Below, in pieces: positions 41,241-50,990 of a stretch of DNA of 57,413 bases. The stretch is from an uncultured Clostridium sp. (GTDB taxonomy: Bacteria > Bacillota > Clostridia > Lachnospirales > Lachnospiraceae), in the NCBI GenBank assembly GCA_900549235.1, contig URNT01000023.1:1-57413 (forward strand), written 5' to 3'. The notes under the pieces are model-generated. The model saw only the letters and a program-made list of their open reading frames with translations, was not told where the DNA came from and made no database searches. The translations under genes and the position numbers were made by a program. Numbering within the stretch: the stretch's first letter is position 1; every line of letters begins with the position of its first letter.

Positions 41241-43925
41241 ATGAAGGAATTTATGGAAACCAGAGAAGAACTTCTGACAAGGCTTAAGTCCGACGGCATT
41301 TCGGGACTTAGCAGGGAACAGGCAGAGGAAAACGGTCGTCTCTACGGGGCCAATACCCTGACCAGAGAGAAGCCGGAATCCCTGTGGAAACGGCTGTGGG
41401 ATGCGGCGACGGAGCCGATGATCCTGATGCTTATCATGGCGGGGATCATTGCTATGGCGGTGAATGTGATCCGGGCGGTAACAGGAGGGGAGGCGGATTT
41501 CCTGGAATGTGTGGGAATCTTTGTGGCGATCTCTCTTTCTGTGATCATCAGCGTGGTGATGGAGGGAAAGAGCGCCAAGGCCTTTGAGGCCCTGTCAAGC
41601 ATCAGCAATAACAGCAGCGTCAAGGCCATGAGGGACGGCGTGGCGGTGATCTTAAACCAGGGGGATATTGTGGCGGGAGACATTCTGCTGCTTTCCACCG
41701 GAGACAAGGTGCCGGCAGACGGGCGTCTTTTGGAGAGCGCAGGCCTGGAGGCAGACGAATCAGCCCTTACAGGAGAAAGCCTTCCGGCAAAAAAGGATGC
41801 CGAGCTGGTGGTAACAGATGAAAAAATGCCTCTGGCAGAGCGTGCCAACATGGTCTACAGCGGCACCTACATTACCAGCGGACACTGTAAAATGCTGGTG
41901 ACTGCTGTAGGAGATTCCACTGAATTTGGCAAGATCGCCCACGAGCTTGGCGGCGCAGAAAAGACCAGCACACCTCTCCAGGAGAAGCTGGCCCGCCTGG
42001 GAAAAAACATTACGGTTCTGGGTGTGACGGCTGCGGCCATCGTATTTATTTCTGAGCTGATCTCCTTCGGAATGAAGGGAAGCATGAGCCTGGAGGCAGT
42101 GATGGACGCCTTCGTTACCAGTATCGTGCTCATTGTGGCGGCAGTGCCGGAGGGGCTTCCTACCATTGTGGCAGTGTCCCTGTCCATCAACATTATCAAG
42201 CTGTCCAGACAGAATGCCCTTGTAAAGAAAATGATCGCCTCCGAGACCATCGGCTGTATCAATGTGATCTGCTCTGACAAGACCGGCACCCTGACGGAAA
42301 ATAAAATGACCGTAGGCAGCTTTTACGACACAGCCTGGCATACTGATACAAAGGAGCTGGCCTGTCCCTGGCTGATCCACAACATCTGCCTGAATACCAC
42401 TGCAGACCTTGGCCCGGAAGGCAATTTTATTGGAAATCCTACAGAATGTGCCATGCTGAATTTCTACGAGCAGTCCAGCGCCCGCAGGGAAAGCGGAAAG
42501 TCCTACCGGGATGAGAGAGAGGACCATGAGATCCTTGGGGCATTTCCATTTTCCTCTGAACTGAAGCATATGACCACTATTTCCAGAGTGGACGGGAAGA
42601 TTATTTCTTATGTAAAGGGAAGCCCGGAATGTGTCTTTGAAATGTGCTGTATGCCGGAGCAGGCGAGAAGGGAAGCGGAGGATTATATGCGCCGGGCTCA
42701 GGAAAAGGCCATGCGCGTGATTGCCTTTGCCCACAAGGAGCTGCCTTCTATGGAGGATTATGAGGAGGAGGAAAAGCACCGGGAAATGGAGCAGGATATG
42801 GTCTTTGACGGCTTTGTGGCCATCTCTGATCCCCTGCGTAAGGAGGTTTATGAGGCTGTCCGTTCCTGCCGGGGCGCCGGTGTGGACTTAAAGATCCTTA
42901 CAGGCGACAATATTATTACGGCCTCGGCCATTGCAAATGAGCTTCATCTGCTGGAGAATGGCAGACGGGCTGTAGAGGCGAAGGAAATTGCCGATTTAAG
43001 CGATCCAGAGCTGACCGCCCTCCTTCCTGAGATCTGCGTTATCGCAAGAAGCACCCCCAGCATCAAGATGCGGGTGGTGAAGCTTTTAAAGGCCCAGGGC
43101 AATGTAGTGGCAGTAACCGGTGACGGAATCAATGATGCTCCGGCCCTTAAAAATGCAGACGTGGGCATTGCCATGGGTATTTCCGGCACAGAGGTGTCAA
43201 AGGAAGCCAGCGACATTGTACTTCTGGACGATTCCTTTGCTACCATTGTAAAGGCAGTGGAATGGGGAAGAAATATCTACGAGAACTTTAAGCGTTTTAT
43301 CAGCTTCCAGCTTACTGTAAATCTGGCTTCCGTTATCGTGGTATTCGTGTCCATCCTGCTGGGGCTTGATGCGCCATTTACCGCCCTGCAGCTTCTGTGG
43401 ATCAACATTATTATGGATGGCCCGCCAGCCCTGACTCTGGGACTGGAGCCGAACTACGACGACCTGATGGGACGGGCGCCTACGCGGCGGGGAGAGAGTA
43501 TTGTATCAAAGCTTATGCTTCTTCGTATCAGCTTGGTAGGTGTATATGTGTCTGTGATCTTCCTGTGCCAGTATGTATTTAACTTCCTGAAGGTGCCTCA
43601 GGAGCAGATGCGGACCGTACTGTTTACCATGTTTGTGCTGTTCCAGCTCTTTAACGCTTTCAACTGCCGGGAGCTCCATACGGAAAGCATTTTCAAGCAT
43701 CTGTTTAAAAATAAGCTCATGCTTCTGGTGGTAGGCAGCACCTTCATTCTGCAGGTACTGATCATCCAGTTTGCAGGGGCCTTCTTTGATACGGTGCCCC
43801 TGCCTTTGGAAATGTGGATCAAGCTGTTGGGAATCGCCTTTAGTGTGATCATACTGTCAGAGCTTGTGAAGCTGGTCTGCCGGGTTCGGACGCCTGGCGG
43901 GCGGGAAAGGAAAAAAGATATGTAA
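41241..43925 (+). CDS. P-type cation ATPase (P2/Ca2+-type), probable Mn2+/Ca2+ exporter
   Basis: This 894-residue membrane pump shows the TGES actuator loop (ALTGESLP), the M4 ion site PEGLPTIVA, the phosphorylated Asp near 346 in CSDKTGTLTENK, the nucleotide site with KGSPECV, TGDGINDAPALKNADVGIAMG, and about ten helices. The start at 41241 follows AAAGGAG. The family is calcium-type (PMR1/PMCA-like) ATPases. The upstream yybP-ykoY riboswitch suggests Mn2+ efflux as the main task, which is an inference. Confidence 0.93.
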   Translation: MKEFMETREELLTRLKSDGISGLSREQAEENGRLYGANTLTREKPESLWKRLWDAATEPMILMLIMAGIIAMAVNVIRAVTGGEADFLECVGIFVAISLSVIISVVMEGKSAKAFEALSSISNNSSVKAMRDGVAVILNQGDIVAGDILLLSTGDKVPADGRLLESAGLEADESALTGESLPAKKDAELVVTDEKMPLAERANMVYSGTYITSGHCKMLVTAVGDSTEFGKIAHELGGAEKTSTPLQEKLARLGKNITVLGVTAAAIVFISELISFGMKGSMSLEAVMDAFVTSIVLIVAAVPEGLPTIVAVSLSINIIKLSRQNALVKKMIASETIGCINVICSDKTGTLTENKMTVGSFYDTAWHTDTKELACPWLIHNICLNTTADLGPEGNFIGNPTECAMLNFYEQSSARRESGKSYRDEREDHEILGAFPFSSELKHMTTISRVDGKIISYVKGSPECVFEMCCMPEQARREAEDYMRRAQEKAMRVIAFAHKELPSMEDYEEEEKHREMEQDMVFDGFVAISDPLRKEVYEAVRSCRGAGVDLKILTGDNIITASAIANELHLLENGRRAVEAKEIADLSDPELTALLPEICVIARSTPSIKMRVVKLLKAQGNVVAVTGDGINDAPALKNADVGIAMGISGTEVSKEASDIVLLDDSFATIVKAVEWGRNIYENFKRFISFQLTVNLASVIVVFVSILLGLDAPFTALQLLWINIIMDGPPALTLGLEPNYDDLMGRAPTRRGESIVSKLMLLRISLVGVYVSVIFLCQYVFNFLKVPQEQMRTVLFTMFVLFQLFNAFNCRELHTESIFKHLFKNKLMLLVVGSTFILQVLIIQFAGAFFDTVPLPLEMWIKLLGIAFSVIILSELVKLVCRVRTPGGRERKKDM

Positions 43926-43930
43926 GAAAT

Positions 43931-43962
43931 AAGGCGGGAAATGATTTCTTTCCTGCCTTTTC
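43931..43962. terminator. Terminator between ATPase and tRNA-Gly
   Basis: AAGGCGGGAAA (43931-43941) pairs with TTTCCTGCCTT (43949-43959), with T residues on the plus side. It could also stop the convergent tRNA transcript, which has its own T-run right after the tRNA. Confidence 0.78.
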
Positions 43963-43993
43963 CTGTGTATAGCTATTTTTATATAACAAAAAA

Positions 43994-44063
43994 GCAGGTG
44001 ATGGGAATCGAACCCACGTATCTAGCTTGGAAGGCTAGTGTTCTACCATTGAACTACACCTGC
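43994..44063 (-). tRNA. tRNA-Gly (anticodon TCC)
   Basis: The 70-base cloverleaf on the minus strand has acceptor GCAGGTG/CACCTGC, anticodon loop CTTCCAA in the CTAGC/GCTAG stem, and T-loop GGTTCGATTCC. CCA is not encoded; TTTTTTG follows the gene. Confidence 0.97.
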
Positions 44064-44431
44064 GCATCGGGCTGTTCTTACGTCTCAGCCATTCAGCTAT
44101 ATTATAATAGCACTTTACTCCATTTTTGGCAAGCACATTTTTGTCAAATATGTTTTTTCGTAAGATACGCCCGATGAAAGCCAGCATATCGCGGCTTTTT
44201 ATGTGATAAATAACCAAAATCAGTCTCAGAAAAAGTTACTAATCCCCTTCTCTCCACCACCAGTTGATGCAGATGGTGGAGAGCCATCTTTTAGAGGTGT
44301 AATGATCGCGCACATTGTCCTAATCCAGTTGGAACACACCGGGATCCGCCAACAGCACTGCCCTGCCCCCCTCAGCCAGTCTACAAAATCATAGGCGCTT
44401 TTCCCAAAACAGCCGATGCCGGTTTTTTATT
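44064..44431. other. Intergenic stretch between tRNA-Gly and the liv-type operon
   Basis: In these 368 bases I see no convincing gene. A 10-bp hairpin, CTCTCCACCA (44250-44259) with TGGTGGAGAG (44274-44283), is followed by a short T-rich run. The A+T-rich part at 44095-44160 may hold the tRNA promoter on the minus strand. Confidence 0.55.
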
Positions 44432-45787
44432 TTACTGAAGCGGTGCAGGATAAACAATCTTTGTATCTGTAAACTCAAATGGCCATACAGTCTTCCACTC
44501 GCCATCCTGGATCTGGGCAATGGCTACAGATGCAGCGGTGTTGTCTCTGTAATGAGCCTCTCCTGCCAGGTCATAATTTTCAAACTTGATCTGGTCGTAA
44601 GGAAGGATGATCTTACGTCCTCCTGGGAACTCGCCCTGAATGTCGATAGCTGCCAGAGCATCTCTTACAGCCGGGCCTTCTGTGCTTCCAGCTGCCTCGA
44701 TGGCTGCCTTAAACAGCCATACAACGGTATAAGACTCAGCAGAGTGTCCATTCATATCTACACCGAATTTTGCCTTGAACTCTTCGTTGATCTCAACACC
44801 GTTTACAAGGTCGGGGTTAAACTCTACTACAGACGCAACGCCGTTCGCGATTGCTCCAAGGTTTGTGATAAAGGAAGGATCGGTAAATCCGTTTGCCTTC
44901 GCAACAATCATTTTCGGGCTGTAGTTCTGCTCTTTTAAGGTCTGGATAAAAAGAGTCGCGTCGCCGATATAGGAATCACAGAGGATCGCATCAGGATCAG
45001 CCTGCTTTAATGCCAGCACCTGGGCGCTTAAGTCAGTTGCGTTGCTTGTATAGTCAACAGTCGCTACCAGTTCAATGCCGTACTCGTCCTTAAACAGCTC
45101 GACGCAGCGGATCAGTTCCTGGCCGATGGCTGCACGGTCTGTAAAGATAGCAACAGTCTTGATGGGCTCCCCTGTCTGTTCCTCAGAATCCTTTAAGTAT
45201 CTGAGCATATCTTCCACGTAAACAGAGTTTAACGGACAGAGACGGAAGAAGTAATCCATATCCTTGTGCTCCTCATTGGACAGACGGTCCAGAGTGGAGA
45301 TGGCTGTTACCATAGGAACCTCATACTGCTGGCATACCTGAGCCACAACCTCTGTTACAACGGACATATGGCAGCCCATCATCACGTCTACCTTTTCCTG
45401 TGTGATCAGACGCTCTGCCTCAGAACGGCCGGTTGCCGCATCGCCTGCGTGGTCACCACGGACTACCTCTAAGGGACGTCCGTCTACGCCGCCTGCCGCG
45501 TTGATCTCCTCTACCGCAAAGTCAATCCCCCTGAGAATGTTGGTTCCGATGGCTGCGGAGCCGCCGGACATGGCGTAGATGGTACCGATCTTGATAGGCT
45601 CTCCCGTCAGCTCAGAGCCTGCCTCCTCTGCCGCGTCTGCCGCCTCTGTCGCCGCCTCTGTCACTGCTGCCGCAGTAGTCGTCTGTGCTGCGCTCTCCGG
45701 TGCGCTGGTGGCTGTTCCGCAGCCCGCCAGTGCAGTCATGGCCATAGTGGCCGCACACAGTACGGATGTGATCTTTCTCAGTTTCAT
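44432..45787 (-). CDS. Branched-chain-amino-acid-type ABC substrate-binding lipoprotein
   Basis: This 451-residue extracellular receptor begins with a lipoprotein signal ending in the lipobox LAGC (Cys near 23), followed by an Ala/Thr/Glu-rich linker. The fold is type I periplasmic binding (LivJ/LivK/UrtA-like): IKIGTIYAMSGGSAAIG, GVDGRPLEVVRGDHAGDAATGRSEAE. It is the last gene of the minus-strand transporter operon. The ligand could be a branched amino acid, an amide or urea-like compound; sequence alone does not tell. Confidence 0.88.
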   Translation of the reverse strand: MKLRKITSVLCAATMAMTALAGCGTATSAPESAAQTTTAAAVTEAATEAADAAEEAGSELTGEPIKIGTIYAMSGGSAAIGTNILRGIDFAVEEINAAGGVDGRPLEVVRGDHAGDAATGRSEAERLITQEKVDVMMGCHMSVVTEVVAQVCQQYEVPMVTAISTLDRLSNEEHKDMDYFFRLCPLNSVYVEDMLRYLKDSEEQTGEPIKTVAIFTDRAAIGQELIRCVELFKDEYGIELVATVDYTSNATDLSAQVLALKQADPDAILCDSYIGDATLFIQTLKEQNYSPKMIVAKANGFTDPSFITNLGAIANGVASVVEFNPDLVNGVEINEEFKAKFGVDMNGHSAESYTVVWLFKAAIEAAGSTEGPAVRDALAAIDIQGEFPGGRKIILPYDQIKFENYDLAGEAHYRDNTAASVAIAQIQDGEWKTVWPFEFTDTKIVYPAPLQ

Positions 45788-45844
45788 AATGTTCCTCCTT
45801 TTATCTTTTACGCCCTCTGATGGGGCGCATATTTTACCTGATTT

Positions 45845-46552
45845 TTAAATTCCCAGATACGCCTTTTTTACATGCTCATTTGCCTGAAGCTCCTCAGAGG
45901 TTCCCTCCAGAGCGATACGGCCGTTTTCAACCACATATCCCCGGTCTGCCGCCGCCAGGGCCTTTGTAATATCCTGCTCCACAAGAAGTACGGACAGCCC
46001 CTCATTTTTCGCCAGTTCAGAAGCCACATTTAAGATGTCGTCTACAATATTTGGCGCAAGCCCCAGGGAAGGCTCATCTAAAATCAAAAGTTTTGGCTCT
46101 CCGATCAGGGCTCTGGCCACCGCCACCATCTGCTGTTCGCCTCCGGAAAGGGTTCCTGCCGCCTGCTTTGCCCGTTCCTCAAGCTTTGGGAACCATCCAT
46201 AGCAGCGCTTTAAATTATCCTGAAAATGGCTCTTTGTCTCCTTATTGAACGCTCCCATCTGCAGATTTTCAAGAACGGTCATCTCTGTAAAGAGCTGTCT
46301 CCCCTCCGGCACCTGTACGATACCGCTGTTTAAAATAAAACGGGAATTTTTTTTCGCCATCTCCTCGCCGTTAAATATCACAGAACCTGAACCAGGCTTT
46401 AACATACCTGTAATGGCTCGGACCATGGTGGTTTTTCCCGCTCCGTTGGAGCCCAGGATCGCCACGATCTCACCGTCGTTTAAGGTAAAGCTTACATCCC
46501 ACAAAATATTGACGGAGCCGTACCCGGCATTCAATCCTTCTACTTTAAGCAT
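45845..46552 (-). CDS. livF: ABC ATP-binding protein, LivF type
   Basis: This 235-residue ATPase shows Walker A GSNGAGKTT near 35-43, the signature LSGGEQQMVAVARAL and Walker B LLILDEPSLGLAP. The short length and the DEPSLGLAP wording are typical of LivF. It overlaps livG by 8 bases. Confidence 0.92.
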   Translation of the reverse strand: MLKVEGLNAGYGSVNILWDVSFTLNDGEIVAILGSNGAGKTTMVRAITGMLKPGSGSVIFNGEEMAKKNSRFILNSGIVQVPEGRQLFTEMTVLENLQMGAFNKETKSHFQDNLKRCYGWFPKLEERAKQAAGTLSGGEQQMVAVARALIGEPKLLILDEPSLGLAPNIVDDILNVASELAKNEGLSVLLVEQDITKALAAADRGYVVENGRIALEGTSEELQANEHVKKAYLGI

Positions 46553-47294
46553 TGCCGTCCTCCTTTTTCATGCCCAGATATACTTCCATAACATAAGGGT
46601 CATTCATAACCTGCTCCGGCGTTCCCTCTGCAATCTTCTCTCCGTGGTGGAGAACGATAACCTCCTCGCACAGGCTCACAACCGCCTGCATGATATGCTC
46701 GATGAGAAGAATGGTCACCCCGGACTCATTGATCTTTCGGATCAGCCGGATGGCATCTTCTGTCTCAGCCGGGTTAAGACCCGCCATATTTTCATCTAAA
46801 AACAGCATCTCCGGACGGGTGGCAAGGGCTCTGGCCATCTCCAGACGCTTCTGGTCCGGCGTTCCCATATCCTTTGAAAGCACATGGCGCTTCTCATACA
46901 GTCCGGTAAACTGTAAAACCTCCATAGCGCGCTCTCTGGCTTCTTTTGGGCTCTTTGCCCCGGCGTGGCCAAAGTAGCAGGAGGCCACTACATTATCCAG
47001 AACGCTTAGGTTTTTCAGAGGCTTCATGATCTGAAAGGTACGGGCGATCTTCATATTGGTGTACTCATGGGCCTTTTTATCAGTAATATCCTCACCTTTA
47101 TAAAAGATCCGTCCCTCTGTAGGAGGATAATACCCGCAGATCATATTAAAGGTAGTCGACTTTCCGGCTCCATTCGGCCCGATCATGCCGGTGATGCCGC
47201 CTGTCTTTACGGAAAATGACACATCCTTTACAGCGGTCAGTCCCTTAAAACGCTTGGTAATATTTTTTACTTCGATTATGGGTGTCTCCGCCAT
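46545..47294 (-). CDS. livG: ABC ATP-binding protein, LivG type
   Basis: This is the second ATPase of the importer (249 residues). Walker A is GPNGAGKST. The signature region reads SKDMGTPDQKRLEMARAL, so the usual LSGGQ is altered (DMGTPDQ), and Walker B is LFLDENMAGLNPAE with Asn in place of Pro after Glu. The FNMICGYYPPTEG segment is LivG-like. The altered signature is worth noting, but LivG/UrtD-type ATPases often deviate here. Confidence 0.9.
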   Translation of the reverse strand: MAETPIIEVKNITKRFKGLTAVKDVSFSVKTGGITGMIGPNGAGKSTTFNMICGYYPPTEGRIFYKGEDITDKKAHEYTNMKIARTFQIMKPLKNLSVLDNVVASCYFGHAGAKSPKEARERAMEVLQFTGLYEKRHVLSKDMGTPDQKRLEMARALATRPEMLFLDENMAGLNPAETEDAIRLIRKINESGVTILLIEHIMQAVVSLCEEVIVLHHGEKIAEGTPEQVMNDPYVMEVYLGMKKEDGNA

Positions 47295-47296
47295 GG

Positions 47297-48355
47297 CTAT
47301 GCCTCCTTCTTTCCGTATTCCATCATTTCAACCGCTTCCATCACTTCCATGGAAGGTTTTTTCAGTATCTTTTCATCAATAAAGCGTTTTGTCCTGCTGT
47401 GCATATACCAGCCCAGGATACCAGCCGGGCGGAAACGGATCACAACCAGGAGCACCACGGCGTACATGAGCATATTGATTCCCGGAAGCACCGCGCTGAA
47501 GTTAGCTCTCAGATACTCTGAAAGGGGAATCATGATCAAACCGCCGATGATGGGCCCTTCCACATAAGCTGCACCGCCTACTACCGCAGGAAGCACCGAT
47601 TCTGTGGACTTTGCCTGGATCATCAGCTCCGGGTCGATATAGCGGATATAGCTGGCATAGAAAAAGCCTACCAGACCCGCTACCATAGCAGAGATTACAA
47701 CTGCCATGATCTTATAGCGGGTGGGATTAATACCAATGGCCGCCGCCGCATCTTCATCTTCACGGATGGTCTTTAAGGCGAATCCCATTTTGGAACGGTC
47801 GATCTTCTTCATCAGCAGATAAATGCCGATCATCATAATAAGGCCTACATAATAATAGGGCACCTTGCTGGCAAACCGGAAGTCCAGCCAGGAATCAGAG
47901 CCAAAGGGAAGTCCCACGCCGCTGGCCCGTCCGAAAAATTCGGAGTTAATGATGATCTGACGGATGGACTCACCAAAGGCAATGGATACCAGGGTAAAGT
48001 AAGGTCCTCTGAGGATAAAGCAGGGATAAAATACGATTCCTGCCACAAGGCCTACCACAACCATGCCAAAGACCGCCGCCAGCCACGGATTTGCTCCTGT
48101 CTTTACCACCAAAAGACAGCAGGCATAGGCTCCAAGGCCCATGTAAGCCGCATGTCCCAGGGAGTTCTGTCCGGTCATGCCTCCAAGGAGATTCCAGGCC
48201 ATGGACAGAGTAGACATATAAAACATGAGAACAAAAATATTCAGTATGTAGGGTGACTTTACCACCGTGGGGATCAGGATAAATACCAGGAGAATCAAAC
48301 CGATCAGAGCGGCAAGATTCCGATGATAGATCTGTACTGCTTTCTTACTATCCAT
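47297..48355 (-). CDS. livM: ABC permease, LivM type
   Basis: This 352-residue membrane protein has about nine helices. It shows the LivM motif LGGMTGQNSLGHAAYMGLGAYACCLLV and the coupling segment FALKTIREDEDAAAAIGINPTRYK. It lies between livH and livG with a 1-2 base gap on each side, so it is tightly co-translated. Confidence 0.92.
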   Translation of the reverse strand: MDSKKAVQIYHRNLAALIGLILLVFILIPTVVKSPYILNIFVLMFYMSTLSMAWNLLGGMTGQNSLGHAAYMGLGAYACCLLVVKTGANPWLAAVFGMVVVGLVAGIVFYPCFILRGPYFTLVSIAFGESIRQIIINSEFFGRASGVGLPFGSDSWLDFRFASKVPYYYVGLIMMIGIYLLMKKIDRSKMGFALKTIREDEDAAAAIGINPTRYKIMAVVISAMVAGLVGFFYASYIRYIDPELMIQAKSTESVLPAVVGGAAYVEGPIIGGLIMIPLSEYLRANFSAVLPGINMLMYAVVLLVVIRFRPAGILGWYMHSRTKRFIDEKILKKPSMEVMEAVEMMEYGKKEA

Positions 48356-48356
48356 C

Positions 48357-49220
48357 TTATTTCCTCCTCGCTATCATGGTCTGACGAACTACCAGTATCA
48401 CGATAAATGTCATAAATACAATGAGATCGCTGTAGGACGGACTGATGAACAGGGCGCTCATGGTCTCTAAAAGCCCCAGGAAAATACCAGCCAGAAATGC
48501 GCCCGGAATGGAGCCAAGACCTCCCACCACCACTACGATCAGGGCGCGGAAACCAAAGCTTGCCCCTGCCGTTGGGAAAATGGTATAAAACTGCGTCAAA
48601 AGCGCTCCTGCCGTACCTGCCAGAGCCACTCCCAGGCCGTAGGTCAGAATATAGATCTTCTTTACTTCAATACCAACCACTTCAGCTCCTATAGGGTTCT
48701 GTGATACCGCCCGGATCTGCTTTCCGATGGTGGTATATTTTAAGAACGCAAACAGGGCAATGGTCACGATGATCAGCACCCCGAAGCTGATGAGCCTGGG
48801 AAGGGCCATGGTGACCGGGCCTAACTGGATATAGGTCTGGGAATAAGCGGTACGAATGGAACGGTACTCTGAACCAAACAGCACCAGGGCTCCGTTTGAT
48901 AAAAGCAGGCCAAGGCCTACTGTAAGGAACAAAAGATTGGTAAAACTCTTTGTTCCAAGGGACGGGGTGATCAGAGTGTGCTGTATCACTGCCCCGATAC
49001 AAAACATAACTGCCGCTACAATGGGCACTGCCAGATAGGGGTCGATCCCGCAGTAGGCATAGAGAATGAATGTTAAATACATTCCCACCATCAGCATCTC
49101 GCCATGGCAGAAGTTTACAATCTTCATAACACCGAAAATAATGTTCTGCCCCATACCCATCAAGGAGTAAAATCCTCCCATCAGAAGCCCATTGACACAA
49201 GCCTGTAAAAACATGCTCAT
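48357..49220 (-). CDS. livH: ABC permease, LivH type
   Basis: This 287-residue channel subunit is the first gene of the minus-strand operon. The start at 49220 has GAGGAGGATT about 9 bases upstream. It shows VNGLLMGGFYSLMGMGQNII and the coupling loop RAVSQNPIGAEVVGIEV. About eight helices are predicted. Expression probably starts in the repeat-rich gap upstream. Confidence 0.92.
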   Translation of the reverse strand: MSMFLQACVNGLLMGGFYSLMGMGQNIIFGVMKIVNFCHGEMLMVGMYLTFILYAYCGIDPYLAVPIVAAVMFCIGAVIQHTLITPSLGTKSFTNLLFLTVGLGLLLSNGALVLFGSEYRSIRTAYSQTYIQLGPVTMALPRLISFGVLIIVTIALFAFLKYTTIGKQIRAVSQNPIGAEVVGIEVKKIYILTYGLGVALAGTAGALLTQFYTIFPTAGASFGFRALIVVVVGGLGSIPGAFLAGIFLGLLETMSALFISPSYSDLIVFMTFIVILVVRQTMIARRK

Positions 49221-49266
49221 GAATGTAATCCTCCTCTCCTTCACTGTACTTCATTTTCTTAGCAAA

Positions 49267-49374
49267 ATTATAACACAAAAATAATAGCACAAACTTGCAA
49301 AAGCCTGCACATTTTCATTTCCTTATATTGGATATTTTAAAAATGTAGCATTATTTTGCATTAGATTTGTGCTA
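49267..49374 (-). promoter_or_regulatory. liv promoter with repeated TAGCACAAA boxes
   Basis: On the minus strand TATAAT (49272-49267) is a likely -10 box without a good -35. TAGCACAAA occurs at 49285-49293, a variant TAACACAAA at 49271-49279, and an inverted copy at 49366-49374. The layout suggests an activator-dependent promoter. Confidence 0.45.
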
Positions 49375-49400
49375 TCTGTCGCTTTTTTGTATTATAAAGG

Positions 49401-50990
49401 TCAATGCTCCTGAAAAACCCCGTCCCTGAACTCGGTGGGAGTAATCCCAGTCCATTTTTTGAAGATACGGCTGAAGTAATTGGGATTGGCGTAGCCGGAA
49501 TCGATGCAGACCTGTTTAATGCTCAGGTCCCTGTTCATTAGAAGCTTTTTTGCAGCTTCAATCCTCAGCCCGGTAAGATATTCGGTAAAGTTCATCCCGG
49601 CCCCTTCTTTAAAGAGCTTGCTGAAATAATAGGGGCTGATCTCTACTGCCTGGGCCACCTCCTCCAAGGCCAGATCCCTTGTGAAATTCTGGCGTATGTA
49701 TTCCTGGGCTCTAGTGATAATGCCATCGGGTTCTTCATTTCTGATCACCACTGTCCTGGCAAGCTCTGCCATGGCCGCCACAAACCGCTGGCGCAGTTCT
49801 TCCCCTTCTCTGGCTCCAAGGATCCCCGAAAGTCCTTCCTGGCTTTCCGGACGCCGGTTTCCCTGATCCTGAACCATACGTCCCGCAAGCAAAAACAACT
49901 CCGCAAGCTGCATCCGCATCTCCTCAAAGGAGCTGGCCTGATTCTTTAACAGCCAGCCGGCAAAAACAGCAGCCTCACGCCTTGCGTCATGCTCCATACC
50001 GCCCCGGACAGTTCTTAATACAACACGCTCCATGGCCTGGCGCTGCTCCTCTAAGGTATCCTTCACAATTAGATCGTCGATATGTGTTACGTTCCGTTTT
50101 CCATGACGGAGGGCATTTAATGCCTCCTCATAGGAGTCAAACATCGTATCCCAGGGGCGGACTGAGCCGATCCCCGCTTTAAAATCTACTCCCACCACCT
50201 GTTTTAGGGAAGCAACCAGGCTTCTGGCCTTTTCGATCATATGGAGCCGGCTTTCGTACTCGAGCCTGGGGGATCCATAGGGAATGACACAGACCATTTT
50301 ATTGCCCATAATATTTCCCACGCAGGCCTTAAAATACACCTTCACAAGCTCCTCCATCTTCCTCGAATACTTGTGGGCGCGGATGCCGGAGCCTACGGGA
50401 TTTCCCATACCGGCACCGTCCCGTCCGCTGCCCCATTCCAGCGCCAGGATAATGCCGTAGTCCTCCTCAATGTTCAGAAGAGTCCTGTATTTCTCCCCGC
50501 TGTCCTCATATTCGTTCTGAATGATCAGACTGTTGATAAAGCCATCTTCAATAATAGGTACTACTGCCTCCATCTTTTCTCTAACCAGCAGATCATCCCT
50601 GCGTTTTTTTCGTTCCTGGTCAATGGTACGCATGAGGCCTGTAAGACGTTCTGTGAGAACCTTTTTATTAATGGGCTTCATCAGGTAATCCACCGCCCCC
50701 AGGCGAAGAGCCTCCTTGGCATAATCAAAATTATCATAAGCCGTAAGCATCAAAGTTTTGATCCTGGGATTCTGCCCGCGGATTTCCTCTAACGCCTTTA
50801 AGCCATTTAACCCTGGCATCTGGATATCCAGAAGGGCAATATCCGGCCGGAAGCTCTCTGCCGTTTCAATGGCCTGCCTTCCGTTCTTTGCAATGACTGT
50901 CTGACATTCATCTCCAAAGTGTTTCTTTATGATATATTGCAGGGAATCCGTAACGATCCCCTCGTCATCCGCGATCAGTATCCTGTACAT
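49401..50990 (-). CDS. AraC-type response regulator, YesN-like
   Basis: This 529-residue regulator has a receiver domain (residues 1-125; acidic ADDE at 7-10, phosphorylated Asp55 in LLDIQMPG, MKPI near 107), a long middle segment (about 150-400) and a C-terminal pair of AraC helix-turn-helices (about 425-525; LEEVAQAVEISPYYFSKLFKE and SGYANPNYFSRIFKKWTG). Its start overlaps the sensor kinase gene by 26 bases. It is well placed to activate the neighbouring liv-type operon. Confidence 0.93.
   Translation of the reverse strand: MYRILIADDEGIVTDSLQYIIKKHFGDECQTVIAKNGRQAIETAESFRPDIALLDIQMPGLNGLKALEEIRGQNPRIKTLMLTAYDNFDYAKEALRLGAVDYLMKPINKKVLTERLTGLMRTIDQERKKRRDDLLVREKMEAVVPIIEDGFINSLIIQNEYEDSGEKYRTLLNIEEDYGIILALEWGSGRDGAGMGNPVGSGIRAHKYSRKMEELVKVYFKACVGNIMGNKMVCVIPYGSPRLEYESRLHMIEKARSLVASLKQVVGVDFKAGIGSVRPWDTMFDSYEEALNALRHGKRNVTHIDDLIVKDTLEEQRQAMERVVLRTVRGGMEHDARREAAVFAGWLLKNQASSFEEMRMQLAELFLLAGRMVQDQGNRRPESQEGLSGILGAREGEELRQRFVAAMAELARTVVIRNEEPDGIITRAQEYIRQNFTRDLALEEVAQAVEISPYYFSKLFKEGAGMNFTEYLTGLRIEAAKKLLMNRDLSIKQVCIDSGYANPNYFSRIFKKWTGITPTEFRDGVFQEH

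Noticed and set aside
41760..42779. 339-residue minus-strand reading frame
   Set aside because: It is antisense to the P-type ATPase catalytic region and is His/Gly-rich shadow translation.
44203..44394. 63-residue plus-strand reading frame between tRNA-Gly and the liv operon
   Set aside because: It has no ribosome site and no recognisable features, and it spans a hairpin.
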